IMG/VR virus record: IMGVR_UViG_3300032360_000011
Location: 1-52,041 of that record
Length of the DNA stretch: 52,041 nt
Strand: one strand, 5' to 3'
From: a virus
Below the pieces are notes generated by a model that did no database searches, was not told the DNA's origin, and was given only the letters and a program-made list of their open reading frames with translations. Positions 28,336 to 35,314 of this stretch are shown here, piece by piece. A program made the translations under genes and the position numbers. Position 1 is the stretch's first letter. Every line of letters begins with the position of its first letter.

Positions 28336-28824
28336 TTATTGGTCGGTCTGCGTCGCGATCGCCCCAACCTTGCCGACAGAGAACGTCATGCTGAACGTCA
28401 CCGGAGCAGAAGACCCCGAATCACCCTCAGGTTCCGTAAGGCCCACCAGCAACGCCTTAGGATACAAGCGCCCGTGGGGTGACTCCGGAACAACCAAGTC
28501 CTGATTCAGTTCCGTGATCTGAATGTCGTAAAACGCCATCCCAACCAACTCGCGTGCATTCTGAAGAACAGAAGCATGTTCCGCCGGAACGTAGAAGCGT
28601 GTCAGCGTAATGTCCCCAACCTCTGCCACGGTCGTAACCGTGTCAGGGAAACGGTCGCCACCGTCGTACACCTTCTCCACGGCAGCAGTAACCTCGCCGC
28701 CCGACATTTGCGCCCAATAGCCCCCAATCGCCGGACCCTTCTGTGCGTTTGTGGGCAACTCGCCATCAGTGGGCTGAAGCAATTCAGCGACGATTTGCCG
28801 TTGTGATGATTTGAGATTTGGCAT
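28336..28824 (-). CDS. tail tube protein
   Basis: 162 aa. Beta-rich, with AAVEKVYDGGDRFPDTVTTV and DITLTRFYVPAEHASVLQNA. It ends in a strand pair with APVTFSMTFSVGKVG. The size and place immediately after the sheath gene fit the inner tube of a contractile tail. There are no cysteines or membrane segments. It is followed by a terminator, consistent with high expression. Confidence 0.87.
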   Translation of the reverse strand: MPNLKSSQRQIVAELLQPTDGELPTNAQKGPAIGGYWAQMSGGEVTAAVEKVYDGGDRFPDTVTTVAEVGDITLTRFYVPAEHASVLQNARELVGMAFYDIQITELNQDLVVPESPHGRLYPKALLVGLTEPEGDSGSSAPVTFSMTFSVGKVGAIATQTDQ

Positions 28825-28842
28825 TTATCTACTCCCCGTCAA

Positions 28843-30303
28843 CTAGACGACACCGGCCGTCAAATTGCTCTTAGTAATGGTCACAGCGATCTGATCGCCA
28901 ATGGCTGACACTCTGATATTCACAGTGGCTTTCACCAATCCGGTAGCAAGTTGCGACGCCGGGTTGTTGGCAGAATTCACCTGAACCGAATACCCCGGAT
29001 CGACCTTCTTGCCGTTGGCGTCATACCCCTCGTACAAGCCACCGGACTGCCTGATCGGGTCCAACATGCCGACAAGCGAACCACGAATCGAATTGAACAA
29101 TGCACCACGGGAGTCAATCGTCGAGAACAGGAACTGTTCCAGACGGGCCTCGGCCAGATGCACCACGTAGTTGACTGTGTCACGGTGAGTAATGAACCTC
29201 CAGTTCGCCTCATCGCTAGACACCGACCGGGCACCGTAAACCTGCACCAGACCGCTCACCACACGCAGCGTGTTGACCCGCTTCTCGTCCATGATGTTGC
29301 TGGTGGCTCGATCCACCGTCGCCGCCAAACCCGTAGCAAACTTGGCCGAAGAAATCTTTCCAGCACCGACACGCCACGGGCCGCCCGCATCCTGCACCGC
29401 AGTAGCACGGGCACCAGCGACAAACGACTCAGGCGACACATTGATGGTCAAACCAGCACTGGCCGGGTCCGGAATCTTCACCCACGGCCAATAGAAAGCG
29501 CCATGCTCGGCAGACGCATGCGAATAATACGTAGCGGCGCTGGTGCGAGCCGCCGACGCCGTATCGGCAGAACCAAAGCCCATCAACGCAATACGGTCGT
29601 TGGCTCCAGCGTGAACCAGCAACCCCGCCCAGACCGTCGCGCCAGACTGACCGGGAATACACACTGCGCCACAGCCAAGGTTCTCGGTGAAGTATGTCAA
29701 CCCCGTCACATAGTTGGCAGCCGTAGGAGCACCGCCGTCTGCGCCACTGGCAAGAGCCGTGGCAGCAAGCACCGCCGGATCGTTAGCCGAAGTCGCATCG
29801 TCGGCAGCAACCAGCAAATGAGATACCGAACTGGTGTTCAGATACGTCACCGCATCTGCCACATCGACCAAGTCGCGAGTCACCAACTGGGCGACACCAC
29901 TCAACGCAATCGTGATCACAAACGTGTCCGCCGTGTCACCCGCCGCCACCGCAACCGTAAGGTTGGCTGCCCAATCGCCCGTGTTCTTGGCTGTAATCGT
30001 CATCGTGGCAGCAGAACTGCTGTCGTTCAGCGTAAGCGTGCCAGCGACTGGAGTAGCCCCCACTGCCCGGTAGATGTACGCTCGACGGCCCCCCTCCTCG
30101 AAATACGTCTGCACGTCGGCATACAAATTGCCCGATTCATAACCGCCGTAGTATGTGACATACTCGGCAAGGCTCTTCACTAAAGTGGCAGCGTCCGTCG
30201 GCCCGCGCTGAGCGGTACCACACATAAAGACCTGACCGACGACCTCGTCGCCCGTATTGACCGGCCCTGTGCGAACCGCAGTTGTGACCGTTACTCCCGG
30301 CAT
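28843..30303 (-). CDS. tail sheath protein
   Basis: 486 aa, the normal length for a small sheath. The N-terminus MPGVTVTTAVRTGPVN and GTAQRGPTDAATLVKSLAEY is typical of the sheath family, followed by YFEEGGRRAYIYRAVG. The C-terminal domain contains LEQFLFSTIDSRGALFNSIR and VNSANNPASQLATGLVKATV. A GGAGG ribosome site lies eight to ten bases before the ATG. The protein forms the contractile outer tube and proves that the phage is of the contractile type. Confidence 0.95.
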   Translation of the reverse strand: MPGVTVTTAVRTGPVNTGDEVVGQVFMCGTAQRGPTDAATLVKSLAEYVTYYGGYESGNLYADVQTYFEEGGRRAYIYRAVGATPVAGTLTLNDSSSAATMTITAKNTGDWAANLTVAVAAGDTADTFVITIALSGVAQLVTRDLVDVADAVTYLNTSSVSHLLVAADDATSANDPAVLAATALASGADGGAPTAANYVTGLTYFTENLGCGAVCIPGQSGATVWAGLLVHAGANDRIALMGFGSADTASAARTSAATYYSHASAEHGAFYWPWVKIPDPASAGLTINVSPESFVAGARATAVQDAGGPWRVGAGKISSAKFATGLAATVDRATSNIMDEKRVNTLRVVSGLVQVYGARSVSSDEANWRFITHRDTVNYVVHLAEARLEQFLFSTIDSRGALFNSIRGSLVGMLDPIRQSGGLYEGYDANGKKVDPGYSVQVNSANNPASQLATGLVKATVNIRVSAIGDQIAVTITKSNLTAGVV

Positions 30304-30306
30304 CCC

Positions 30307-30405
30307 TTAGCCCTCCAAAGACCTTGTACTTGTCGGCATCTGTAATGATACATGGAGATCGTCTTGTGATTTCGCATGTTTCAGCAATCGATTGAAGACC
30401 ATCAT
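30307..30405 (-). CDS. possible very small ORF before the sheath gene (32 aa)
   Basis: Two adjacent ATGs at 30405 and 30402 open a frame that ends TAA at 30307, four bases before the sheath start. The product would be MMVFNRLLKHAKSQDD and 16 more residues, basic in the first half. Only a weak GGATAAG lies upstream. It fills most of the 141-base gap between terminator-protein and sheath genes. It may be a leader peptide or not translated at all. Confidence 0.3.
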   Translation of the reverse strand: MMVFNRLLKHAKSQDDLHVSLQMPTSTRSLEG

Positions 30406-30444
30406 CGCGTCTTATCCATTCCGTACAGTGTAGACGACCAACGC

Positions 30445-31320
30445 CTACGCCGAAGGAGTAACAACGACCGAACTGGACGAATACGCACCAGTTCCGATGT
30501 CGTTCAACGCTGCCACACGGAATTGATAATTCGTACCGTTTGTCAACCCCGTCACCGTGTACTGCGGTGACGTGGACCCGGTGTCCGCCACCTCTGTTCC
30601 CCACGTTGTCCCCGCATCGATTGAAGCCTGAATGATGTACCCTCGAATCGGCTCCCCGCCGCCATCCCAAGTGGCAGCCCGCCATGTCAGCACCACCTGC
30701 GTGTCCCCCGACGAAGCCTGCAACAACGTGGGGGCATTCGGCACCTTCTCAATCAGCCCGGCCGTCAATGTCGAAGAAGTCATTGTGTACAACGAAATGC
30801 GACTAACCACCTCATCCAAATTGAGGTCATACGCCAAATAGGCCGCCGCTAGAAACCGCTCACCTTTGATCAACGTCAGATCAGAAAACTCTTCACGAAG
30901 CGTCCCCTCATCCACCTTGATGTCCGTTGCCGCCGCAGTCGAGTCTGATTGCCGCAATGCAGGCTGATCCAGCAGGGCATCGCGCACCACCGTACACAAA
31001 TTGTCCCTAATCTCTGTCGTTTCCTGCGGGCCGTTGCCCCGCACCCAAACATACGTTCGCATCGCATACCGAACCCGAAAGATCGGATCACGATCCGCTT
31101 CGTAGTCGATACGCGTGAGGTCTTGCGTGGACCCCACCAAGGTGATGATCGTCGGCCAGTTATCCAACGCGACCGGCTCGAACGTCAGGTACTTCTGCGG
31201 ATCAGGTAGACGCTGGTCGTCCAGATACAACTGATTCCGGTATGTGATCAGACGCGACGGCAAATCGCCAGCCAGATACGTATTTACATACTCTTTGGCC
31301 TTGACCGGACCTTCCATCAT
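30445..31320 (-). CDS. tail terminator-like protein with C-terminal fibronectin III domain
   Basis: 291 aa. Residues about 1-190 look like a tail terminator or completion protein: YVNTYLAGDLPSRLITYRNQ, DNLCTVVRDALLDQPALRQ, and FSDLTLIKGERFLAAAYLAY. Residues about 197-291 form an Fn3 domain: VPNAPTLLQASSGDTQVVLT, WDGGGEPIRGYIIQAS, YTVTGLTNGTNYQFRVAALN. Fn3 and Ig-like domains decorate many phage capsid and tail proteins and may hold the particle loosely on cell or mucus glycans. Position between the gpG-like protein and sheath fits tail completion. A fusion at this site is unusual. Confidence 0.8.
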   Translation of the reverse strand: MMEGPVKAKEYVNTYLAGDLPSRLITYRNQLYLDDQRLPDPQKYLTFEPVALDNWPTIITLVGSTQDLTRIDYEADRDPIFRVRYAMRTYVWVRGNGPQETTEIRDNLCTVVRDALLDQPALRQSDSTAAATDIKVDEGTLREEFSDLTLIKGERFLAAAYLAYDLNLDEVVSRISLYTMTSSTLTAGLIEKVPNAPTLLQASSGDTQVVLTWRAATWDGGGEPIRGYIIQASIDAGTTWGTEVADTGSTSPQYTVTGLTNGTNYQFRVAALNDIGTGAYSSSSVVVTPSA

Positions 31321-31832
31321 TCGCGGAACAACGCTTTCGTTTTCTGATACGGAGTATTTCCATACGCCACATACTCTCCCACCCGTTCCGCCATGCGCCG
31401 TGCAAAGAAGCGTGGTACGAAAACGATCTTGCGTTGCGGCATGAACCGGGTACCCGTTTGATGAAACTGTGCGTAAGGCAGTTGCGTGCCGAATGTGGCG
31501 GTACGCCTACCGATGTCTGTCGGGCGACCCTTGAGGGTCGTCAGGTCGCGATACAGGTCGCCTTCCCGAACCAGAATCGGCACCCCGCCATAGTGCTCCA
31601 ACTTCCATGAGGCGTAGCCGGTGTCCAATGCGTTCCATGGCTGGTTCGGACCATGGATGCCGCCCTCGCTCGCCACCCCTCCCCCGGTTAGAAACTGGGC
31701 CTTGTACGCCTTCTTCAGTTCATCTCTTGCCCAACGAAACGTCGGCCGCCAGTCCGTCGTTCGCTTCAACATCCCTTTGACGTATTTGTCCCAGTTCGAT
31801 GTATCGACTTTGACAACGATATGAACCGGCAT
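31317..31832 (-). CDS. tail completion protein, Mu gpG / HK97 gp10-like
   Basis: 171 aa when read from the ATG at 31832 (MPVHIVVKVDTSNW), which follows the upstream stop by one base and has GGGTGG before it. An upstream start at 31910 would lie inside the connector gene and is less likely. The segment PTDIGRRTATFGTQLPYAQF followed by HQTGTRFMPQRKIVF is characteristic of the phage virion morphogenesis family (tail completion at the head-tail joint). The overlap with the next gene by four bases supports co-translation. Confidence 0.85.
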   Translation of the reverse strand: MPVHIVVKVDTSNWDKYVKGMLKRTTDWRPTFRWARDELKKAYKAQFLTGGGVASEGGIHGPNQPWNALDTGYASWKLEHYGGVPILVREGDLYRDLTTLKGRPTDIGRRTATFGTQLPYAQFHQTGTRFMPQRKIVFVPRFFARRMAERVGEYVAYGNTPYQKTKALFRE

Positions 31833-31833
31833 G

Positions 31834-32463
31834 TTACGCCACCCGGACGCGACGATACCGACGTAGTGATTGAAGTTCTGCGTCAAGAAATCCTGTTTGC
31901 ATGGGGGCAACGTTCCGGGTTTCCAAATCCTTCAACCCGACCACATCGTCGTGCATGTTCTGCACTTCCCTCGTTGCCGCCCGAAGGATCAGCAACTTCA
32001 TCATCTTGATCGTCGATCCATCGAGACCCCCCGTGTACGTGACCGTGACCACATCGTTGGCAAACGCCCGAAACAGATCGACGCCGTACTTCCGTACCAC
32101 GAAGTCGCGCCCCTCCTCTTGAGCCGTAGCCGTCGCTTGCGTTTGGGGTCGGATCGTCAATGACGCCACGCTGACGACCGGCGAGTTCGCCGCATAGAAA
32201 ACGTATGGTGGCTGGATCATGCTGACCGGGGCGTTGGTCGTGTCGAGGCTGTAGTCGTAGAAGAAACTGTTCGTTGGAACACCATGTGCATGGTTCGCAA
32301 CGACGTGGGTTTCGGTGTAGGCGGTCTGTTCGATCGGACGCCGCAGATAGGATTCCATTTCTGAATGAAGTCCGTCAATGACCAACTGGACGCCCTGCTC
32401 CTGCGTGTTGGACAAAGTAATGTCCATGTACTTCTTGAGTTCTGAAACGGTGACAAGCGCCAT
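31834..32463 (-). CDS. head-tail connector (gp6/gp15-like adaptor)
   Basis: 209 aa. An all-helical start (ELKKYMDITLSNTQEQGVQL, GLHSEMESYLRR) is followed by a beta insert of about 60 residues and a helical end with KMMKLLILRAATREVQNMH. The last part, MQTGFLDAELQSLRRYRRVR, is the common C-terminus of head-tail adaptor proteins that bind under the portal. It is the first full-size head-tail gene after the counter-oriented block. Confidence 0.88.
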   Translation of the reverse strand: MALVTVSELKKYMDITLSNTQEQGVQLVIDGLHSEMESYLRRPIEQTAYTETHVVANHAHGVPTNSFFYDYSLDTTNAPVSMIQPPYVFYAANSPVVSVASLTIRPQTQATATAQEEGRDFVVRKYGVDLFRAFANDVVTVTYTGGLDGSTIKMMKLLILRAATREVQNMHDDVVGLKDLETRNVAPMQTGFLDAELQSLRRYRRVRVA

Positions 32464-32486
32464 AGCGGCCGCTACCTATAGGTCGG

Positions 32487-32615
32487 CTAGCGCCCGGCAG
32501 CGCGGGCTTGTGCTTCTCGGACCCGGCCAACGGCCCCGGTGTTCAACCGGGCAGCGTTGCGGCGGATGCGATCAACGAGTCGTTCACGGTCCTTGGGTGC
32601 CAATGTTGGCGGCAT
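32487..32615 (-). CDS. small basic protein (42 aa)
   Basis: 42 aa from the ATG at 32615, starting MPPTLAPKDRERLVDRIRRN. The AGGAGA ribosome site seven bases upstream decides this start over a longer frame to 32717. It is strongly basic with one predicted helix. It is the first gene of the resumed minus-strand run. A DNA-facing head protein or a small connector part is possible. I do not recognise the family. Confidence 0.7.
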   Translation of the reverse strand: MPPTLAPKDRERLVDRIRRNAARLNTGAVGRVREAQARAAGR

Positions 32616-32743
32616 GGGGTTTCTCCTCGGGCAAAGAATTGATACTTCCAGTCCTATTGTACGACACCCCCGGCCTGCCGTTTGTAAGGTCAAGCCTCGG
32701 TGATTGCCACTTTCCAAGCAAACCCTCGACTAAAGTCGCGCCT
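32616..32743. promoter_or_regulatory. divergent intergenic region
   Basis: The 128 bases separate the minus-strand head-tail run from the plus-strand accessory block. On the minus strand TACAAT (32661-32656) is a good -10-like box 40 bases before the 42-aa gene, but no TTGACA-like box lies at 16-18 bases. On the plus strand TTGATA (32639-32644) and TTGTAA (32682-32687) have no well-spaced -10. I expect promoters for both directions here but cannot place them with confidence. Confidence 0.4.
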
Positions 32744-33121
32744 ATGGCACGTACAAAGGAATGGGCTGACCGCCTACAAGCAATTCAACAGTTTGTCAAC
32801 CGAGAGGGACACGCACGTATCCCGACCAAACACACGGAGGTCATCGACGACCAAAGCATCAACATCGGCACCTTCGTCAGTTACGTTCGGAACAGGTACC
32901 ACGCTGGCTCCCTGTCTCCCCAGCAGATTGCCGCGCTAGAGAAGATGACGGGATGGACATGGGGACCCCTCCGGCCCGGACCCTCCTCAGACAACAATCG
33001 AGATGACGAAATCAAACACCTGCGCGAGGGCGGTCTCAGCCTCAGCCAGATCGGCGGCCGATACGACCTGAGCCGCCAACGCGTTCACCAAATTCTGAAC
33101 CGAACCAACAGCCGTGGCTGA
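32744..33121 (+). CDS. helicase-associated domain protein with helix-turn-helix
   Basis: 125 aa from the ATG at 32744; the frame continues upstream but the domain begins right at this start. Residues about 6-74 match a helicase-associated domain (WADRLQAIQQFVNREGHARI, then a Trp/Gly end ALEKMTGWTWGP). Residues about 94-118 form a sigma-region-4-like HTH (GLSLSQIGGRYDLSRQRVHQ). Both parts are known nucleic-acid-binding units. No helicase core is present, so this is a free-standing DNA-binding protein and possibly the regulator of the block. Its stop overlaps the GTG of the next gene by eight bases. Confidence 0.8.
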   Translation: MARTKEWADRLQAIQQFVNREGHARIPTKHTEVIDDQSINIGTFVSYVRNRYHAGSLSPQQIAALEKMTGWTWGPLRPGPSSDNNRDDEIKHLREGGLSLSQIGGRYDLSRQRVHQILNRTNSRG

Positions 33122-33431
33122 TCCCAGCAACTCATCCGACTGGACATCCCTCACCCGCAAATTCGCTGGCAACTCAACTGCTCCGTCCACCCCTGAGAAG
33201 CAGGGACAGGCGAGCATGATCGTGGGGATCGTGCTGGGAATCAGCGTGCTCTCTGCCGCTGGAGCCATCGCTGCGGTACTGGTGAACATGTTGCTCATCT
33301 CCTCCTTCCCCAACGCTGCTTGGCTGGAACCGGGCATCGGGTATCGGAACGCGTTTCTCATCACGGCTATCATGTTGTTGGTTCGTGCCGTGTTCGCAGC
33401 GGCGGCGATAGCCGGTCGGAACAGCAAGTAG
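33114..33431 (+). CDS. small membrane protein
   Basis: 105 aa from a GTG at 33114 that overlaps the end of the HTH gene (GTGGCTGA). A polar N-terminus of about 35 residues is followed by two hydrophobic spans: MIVGIVLGISVLSAAGAIAA and, later, AFLITAIMLLVRAVFAAAAI. It has the size of a holin or superinfection-exclusion protein, but the location next to regulatory genes gives no clear answer. Family not recognised. Confidence 0.65.
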   Translation: MADPSNSSDWTSLTRKFAGNSTAPSTPEKQGQASMIVGIVLGISVLSAAGAIAAVLVNMLLISSFPNAAWLEPGIGYRNAFLITAIMLLVRAVFAAAAIAGRNSK

Positions 33432-33501
33432 GCCAAAATTCTTTTGCCCTTCTTGCCCTTGTCCTGACTGGGGTTTGTAGATTCCCTGAAGAAAAGTCGA
33501 C

Positions 33502-33537
33502 TAACGGGTTGACGGCGTCCTGCGAACCCGGTATTGT
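33502..33537 (+). promoter_or_regulatory. sigma-70-type promoter with overlapping inverted repeat
   Basis: TTGACG (33509-33514) and TATTGT (33532-33537) are separated by 17 bases. An inverted repeat covers the promoter: half-sites TAACGGGTTG (33502-33511) and GAACCCGGTA (33524-33533), 12 bases apart. The same half-sites with the same spacing occur at 34469-34500. It is the likely promoter of the ParB-like gene and its operator for a phage repressor or activator. Confidence 0.75.
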
Positions 33538-33561
33538 TCTCCTTCTCAGGGGAAGGTCACC

Positions 33562-34446
33562 ATGACCCCCCCTCCAGCAAAGGACATACATATCATGCTA
33601 AAGCAACCCGAAGCCCCACGCCAGAAGGGCACCCCCGGCGACCAGACCGTCGCCGACCAGCGAGGCTCGATGGAGTCGCTGGTCGCCAACACCCTGCTTG
33701 TCGACCCCGCCTACCAGCGGGAACAGAACACCCTCAGGGTCAACAAGATTGCTCAGGAGTTCGACACCGACATGATGGGAGCCGTCGTAGTTTCACGGCG
33801 CGCCAATGGCGACCTCGTTCTCATCGACGGCGGACACCGCATCGCCGCACTGCGCCTCATGGGGTGGGAGGATCAGTCAATCAACGCCATCGTGTTGGAT
33901 GGCCTGACCCTCAAGGACGAGGCACATGTGTTCTCTGTCATCAACTCCAACCGGGCCAAGCCGAAGCCGACACAGATTTTCCGTGCCGACGTGGTTGCCC
34001 AGCAGCCGGAAGCCGTACTCATCCAGTCGGTCCTCAGTGCCCTCAACATCGAAGTTGTGGACTCCCCCAAGAAAGAAGGACTCCGCTCAATCGGAACGAT
34101 ACGCACACTGTTCCGGCAGGATGGTGCAGAAGCACTGGCCCGTGTGCTGAAACTCCTCAGCACTGCCTACGGCAGGGGTCCGAACACCTTCAACCACGAC
34201 CTGTTGGTCAGCATCTCTGCCATGCTGCGACACAACCCCGACATGTCGGATCAGCGGCTGCACGACAGCCTCAAGAGGTTCGGCTCTCCCGAAAGTCTGG
34301 TGGCAGACGGCAAGCGTCGTGCCATCGCCATACAGGGCAGGACACACAACGCCATCGCCAATGTTGCCCTCCGGGCCTACAACATGCGGTTGCGTGAAAA
34401 GACCCGGATCGCCTTGTTCGATGAGGACACCCGGATCACCGGCTAA
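33562..34446 (+). CDS. ParB-like nuclease-domain protein
   Basis: 294 aa. A GGGGAAGG site precedes the ATG. The ParB/sulfiredoxin-like core shows LLVDPAYQREQN (residues 46-56), a later VVVSRRANGDLVLIDGGHR (to residue 93) and AALRLMGWEDQSINAIVLDG. The C-terminal 150 residues are helical (LNIEVVDSPKKEGLRSI, HNPDMSDQRLHDSLKRFG). Phage proteins of this kind are often called ParB-like or DUF6551; functions include DNA binding, nicking and CTP-dependent switching. No ParA is present, so plasmid-type partition is unlikely. The gene has its own promoter with an operator-like inverted repeat. Confidence 0.8.
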   Translation: MTPPPAKDIHIMLKQPEAPRQKGTPGDQTVADQRGSMESLVANTLLVDPAYQREQNTLRVNKIAQEFDTDMMGAVVVSRRANGDLVLIDGGHRIAALRLMGWEDQSINAIVLDGLTLKDEAHVFSVINSNRAKPKPTQIFRADVVAQQPEAVLIQSVLSALNIEVVDSPKKEGLRSIGTIRTLFRQDGAEALARVLKLLSTAYGRGPNTFNHDLLVSISAMLRHNPDMSDQRLHDSLKRFGSPESLVADGKRRAIAIQGRTHNAIANVALRAYNMRLREKTRIALFDEDTRITG

Positions 34447-34468
34447 AGCCCGATATAAAAAACCCTGT

Positions 34469-34504
34469 TATCGGGTTGACAACATCGCGTCAGCCCGATA
34501 ACGT
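34469..34504 (+). promoter_or_regulatory. sigma-70-type promoter with the same inverted repeat
   Basis: TTGACA (34476-34481) and TAACGT (34499-34504) are 17 bases apart. Half-sites TATCGGGTTG (34469-34478) and CAGCCCGATA (34491-34500) with a 12-base gap repeat the layout seen at 33502. The promoter starts just after the ParB-like gene and drives the 88-aa gene. It is likely controlled by the same protein as the first promoter. Confidence 0.78.
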
Positions 34505-34540
34505 TACCAACGTCGATTACCACCAGAGAGGACAATTACC

Positions 34541-34807
34541 ATGTCAAAAGAATTCGACGGAAACTTCGAAGACCTGTACGATCAGGTCTTCAACAAGGGT
34601 GCCTCACAAGAGGACACCCTGACCAAGGAACGTGAGCAGAAAGCAGAGCGTCGGAAGATCGAAATCCGCCGTCGCAACGCTGCTGCGTATCGTGCCCACA
34701 AGATGTTGGAGGCCCTCCACGCGGAGACCTACGCCAACCTCTACGAAAACACCTACGCCCGGTTGGAGGGCGACCCGCGATACGACACAGAACTCATCGA
34801 GTCCTGA
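34541..34807 (+). CDS. hypothetical charged helical protein
   Basis: 88 aa, starting MSKEFDGNFEDLYDQVFNKG. The centre is a basic helix (EREQKAERRKIEIRRRNAAA). A GAGAGGA site lies before the ATG. It has its own promoter and a strong terminator right after it, so it is expressed as a single-gene unit, possibly at high level. No family recognised; a small early protein acting on host or phage nucleic acid is a guess. Confidence 0.75.
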   Translation: MSKEFDGNFEDLYDQVFNKGASQEDTLTKEREQKAERRKIEIRRRNAAAYRAHKMLEALHAETYANLYENTYARLEGDPRYDTELIES

Positions 34808-34856
34808 TCGTCAACTCATCGCTGGTAATCTCTGACTCATAGTCGGAGTTACCAAA

Positions 34857-34892
34857 GAGGAGCGAGGCTTCGGCCTCGCTCCTCTTTTTTTT
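34857..34892 (+). terminator. strong intrinsic terminator
   Basis: A perfect 12-base-pair stem (34857-34868 with 34873-34884), TTCG tetraloop, and eight Ts directly after it. Three As before the stem can pair with the first Ts. It ends transcription from the 34.47-kb promoter. Confidence 0.93.
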
Positions 34893-34970
34893 GTCCAAAA
34901 ACGCCACGGCCAGCCAACGTGCGGATGCTATTCTTGGTATCTCAACCCAATCCAAAGGAAGGCAGTCACC

Positions 34971-35270
34971 ATGGTTGGTTACGATCCAGATTGGGTTTTG
35001 CCCGGCGTTCGCATCACCCGCGCTACACGAGAACCCTGCCTCGTTTGCGGCCACCCAACCGGAGATTGCACCCCTGATTCCATAGCCCACCCCTCCCCTA
35101 CAAAATCAGGAAAGATCACGGTTCCATGCGACGTGTATGAAGACCGTTGGATTACACCGACTCGCCAAACCAGAATTCTTGTTGCTGCTGCCGGAACCGA
35201 AATCACACACGAAAAAGCACGAGAACTCGGCTTGGCTTTACACTTTCCGTATCAAGCAACAGTGTCATAA
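34971..35270 (+). CDS. small cysteine-containing protein, possible zinc binding
   Basis: 99 aa, starting MVGYDPDWVLPGVRITRATR. Cys23, Cys26 and Cys33 lie in CLVCGHPTGDC, with Cys53 later; such a group could bind zinc. The C-terminal part, RQTRILVAAAGTEITHEKAR, is compact and ends at residue 99. An AAGGAAGG site precedes the ATG. No family name is certain. It lies between a strong terminator and the reductase gene and needs its own promoter, which I could not define. Confidence 0.7.
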   Translation: MVGYDPDWVLPGVRITRATREPCLVCGHPTGDCTPDSIAHPSPTKSGKITVPCDVYEDRWITPTRQTRILVAAAGTEITHEKARELGLALHFPYQATVS

Positions 35271-35314
35271 TCTAGTCACTACAAATCGCTCGAATACCTG
35301 TTCAAGGACAGCAA

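Noticed and set aside
25138-30183. Several plus-strand frames of 300-400 codons opposite tape measure and sheath genes
   Set aside because: They encode low-complexity Arg/Pro/His-rich products and overlap well-recognised minus-strand genes.
33562-34446. ParB-like gene as a plasmid partition system
   Set aside because: No ParA and no centromere-like clusters beyond the two promoter operators; the surrounding genes are phage genes.
35233-35271. Promoter before the reductase gene (TTTACA and CATAAT)
   Set aside because: The spacing is 23 bases, too long for a normal promoter; only a weak extended -10 (TGTCATAAT) remains.
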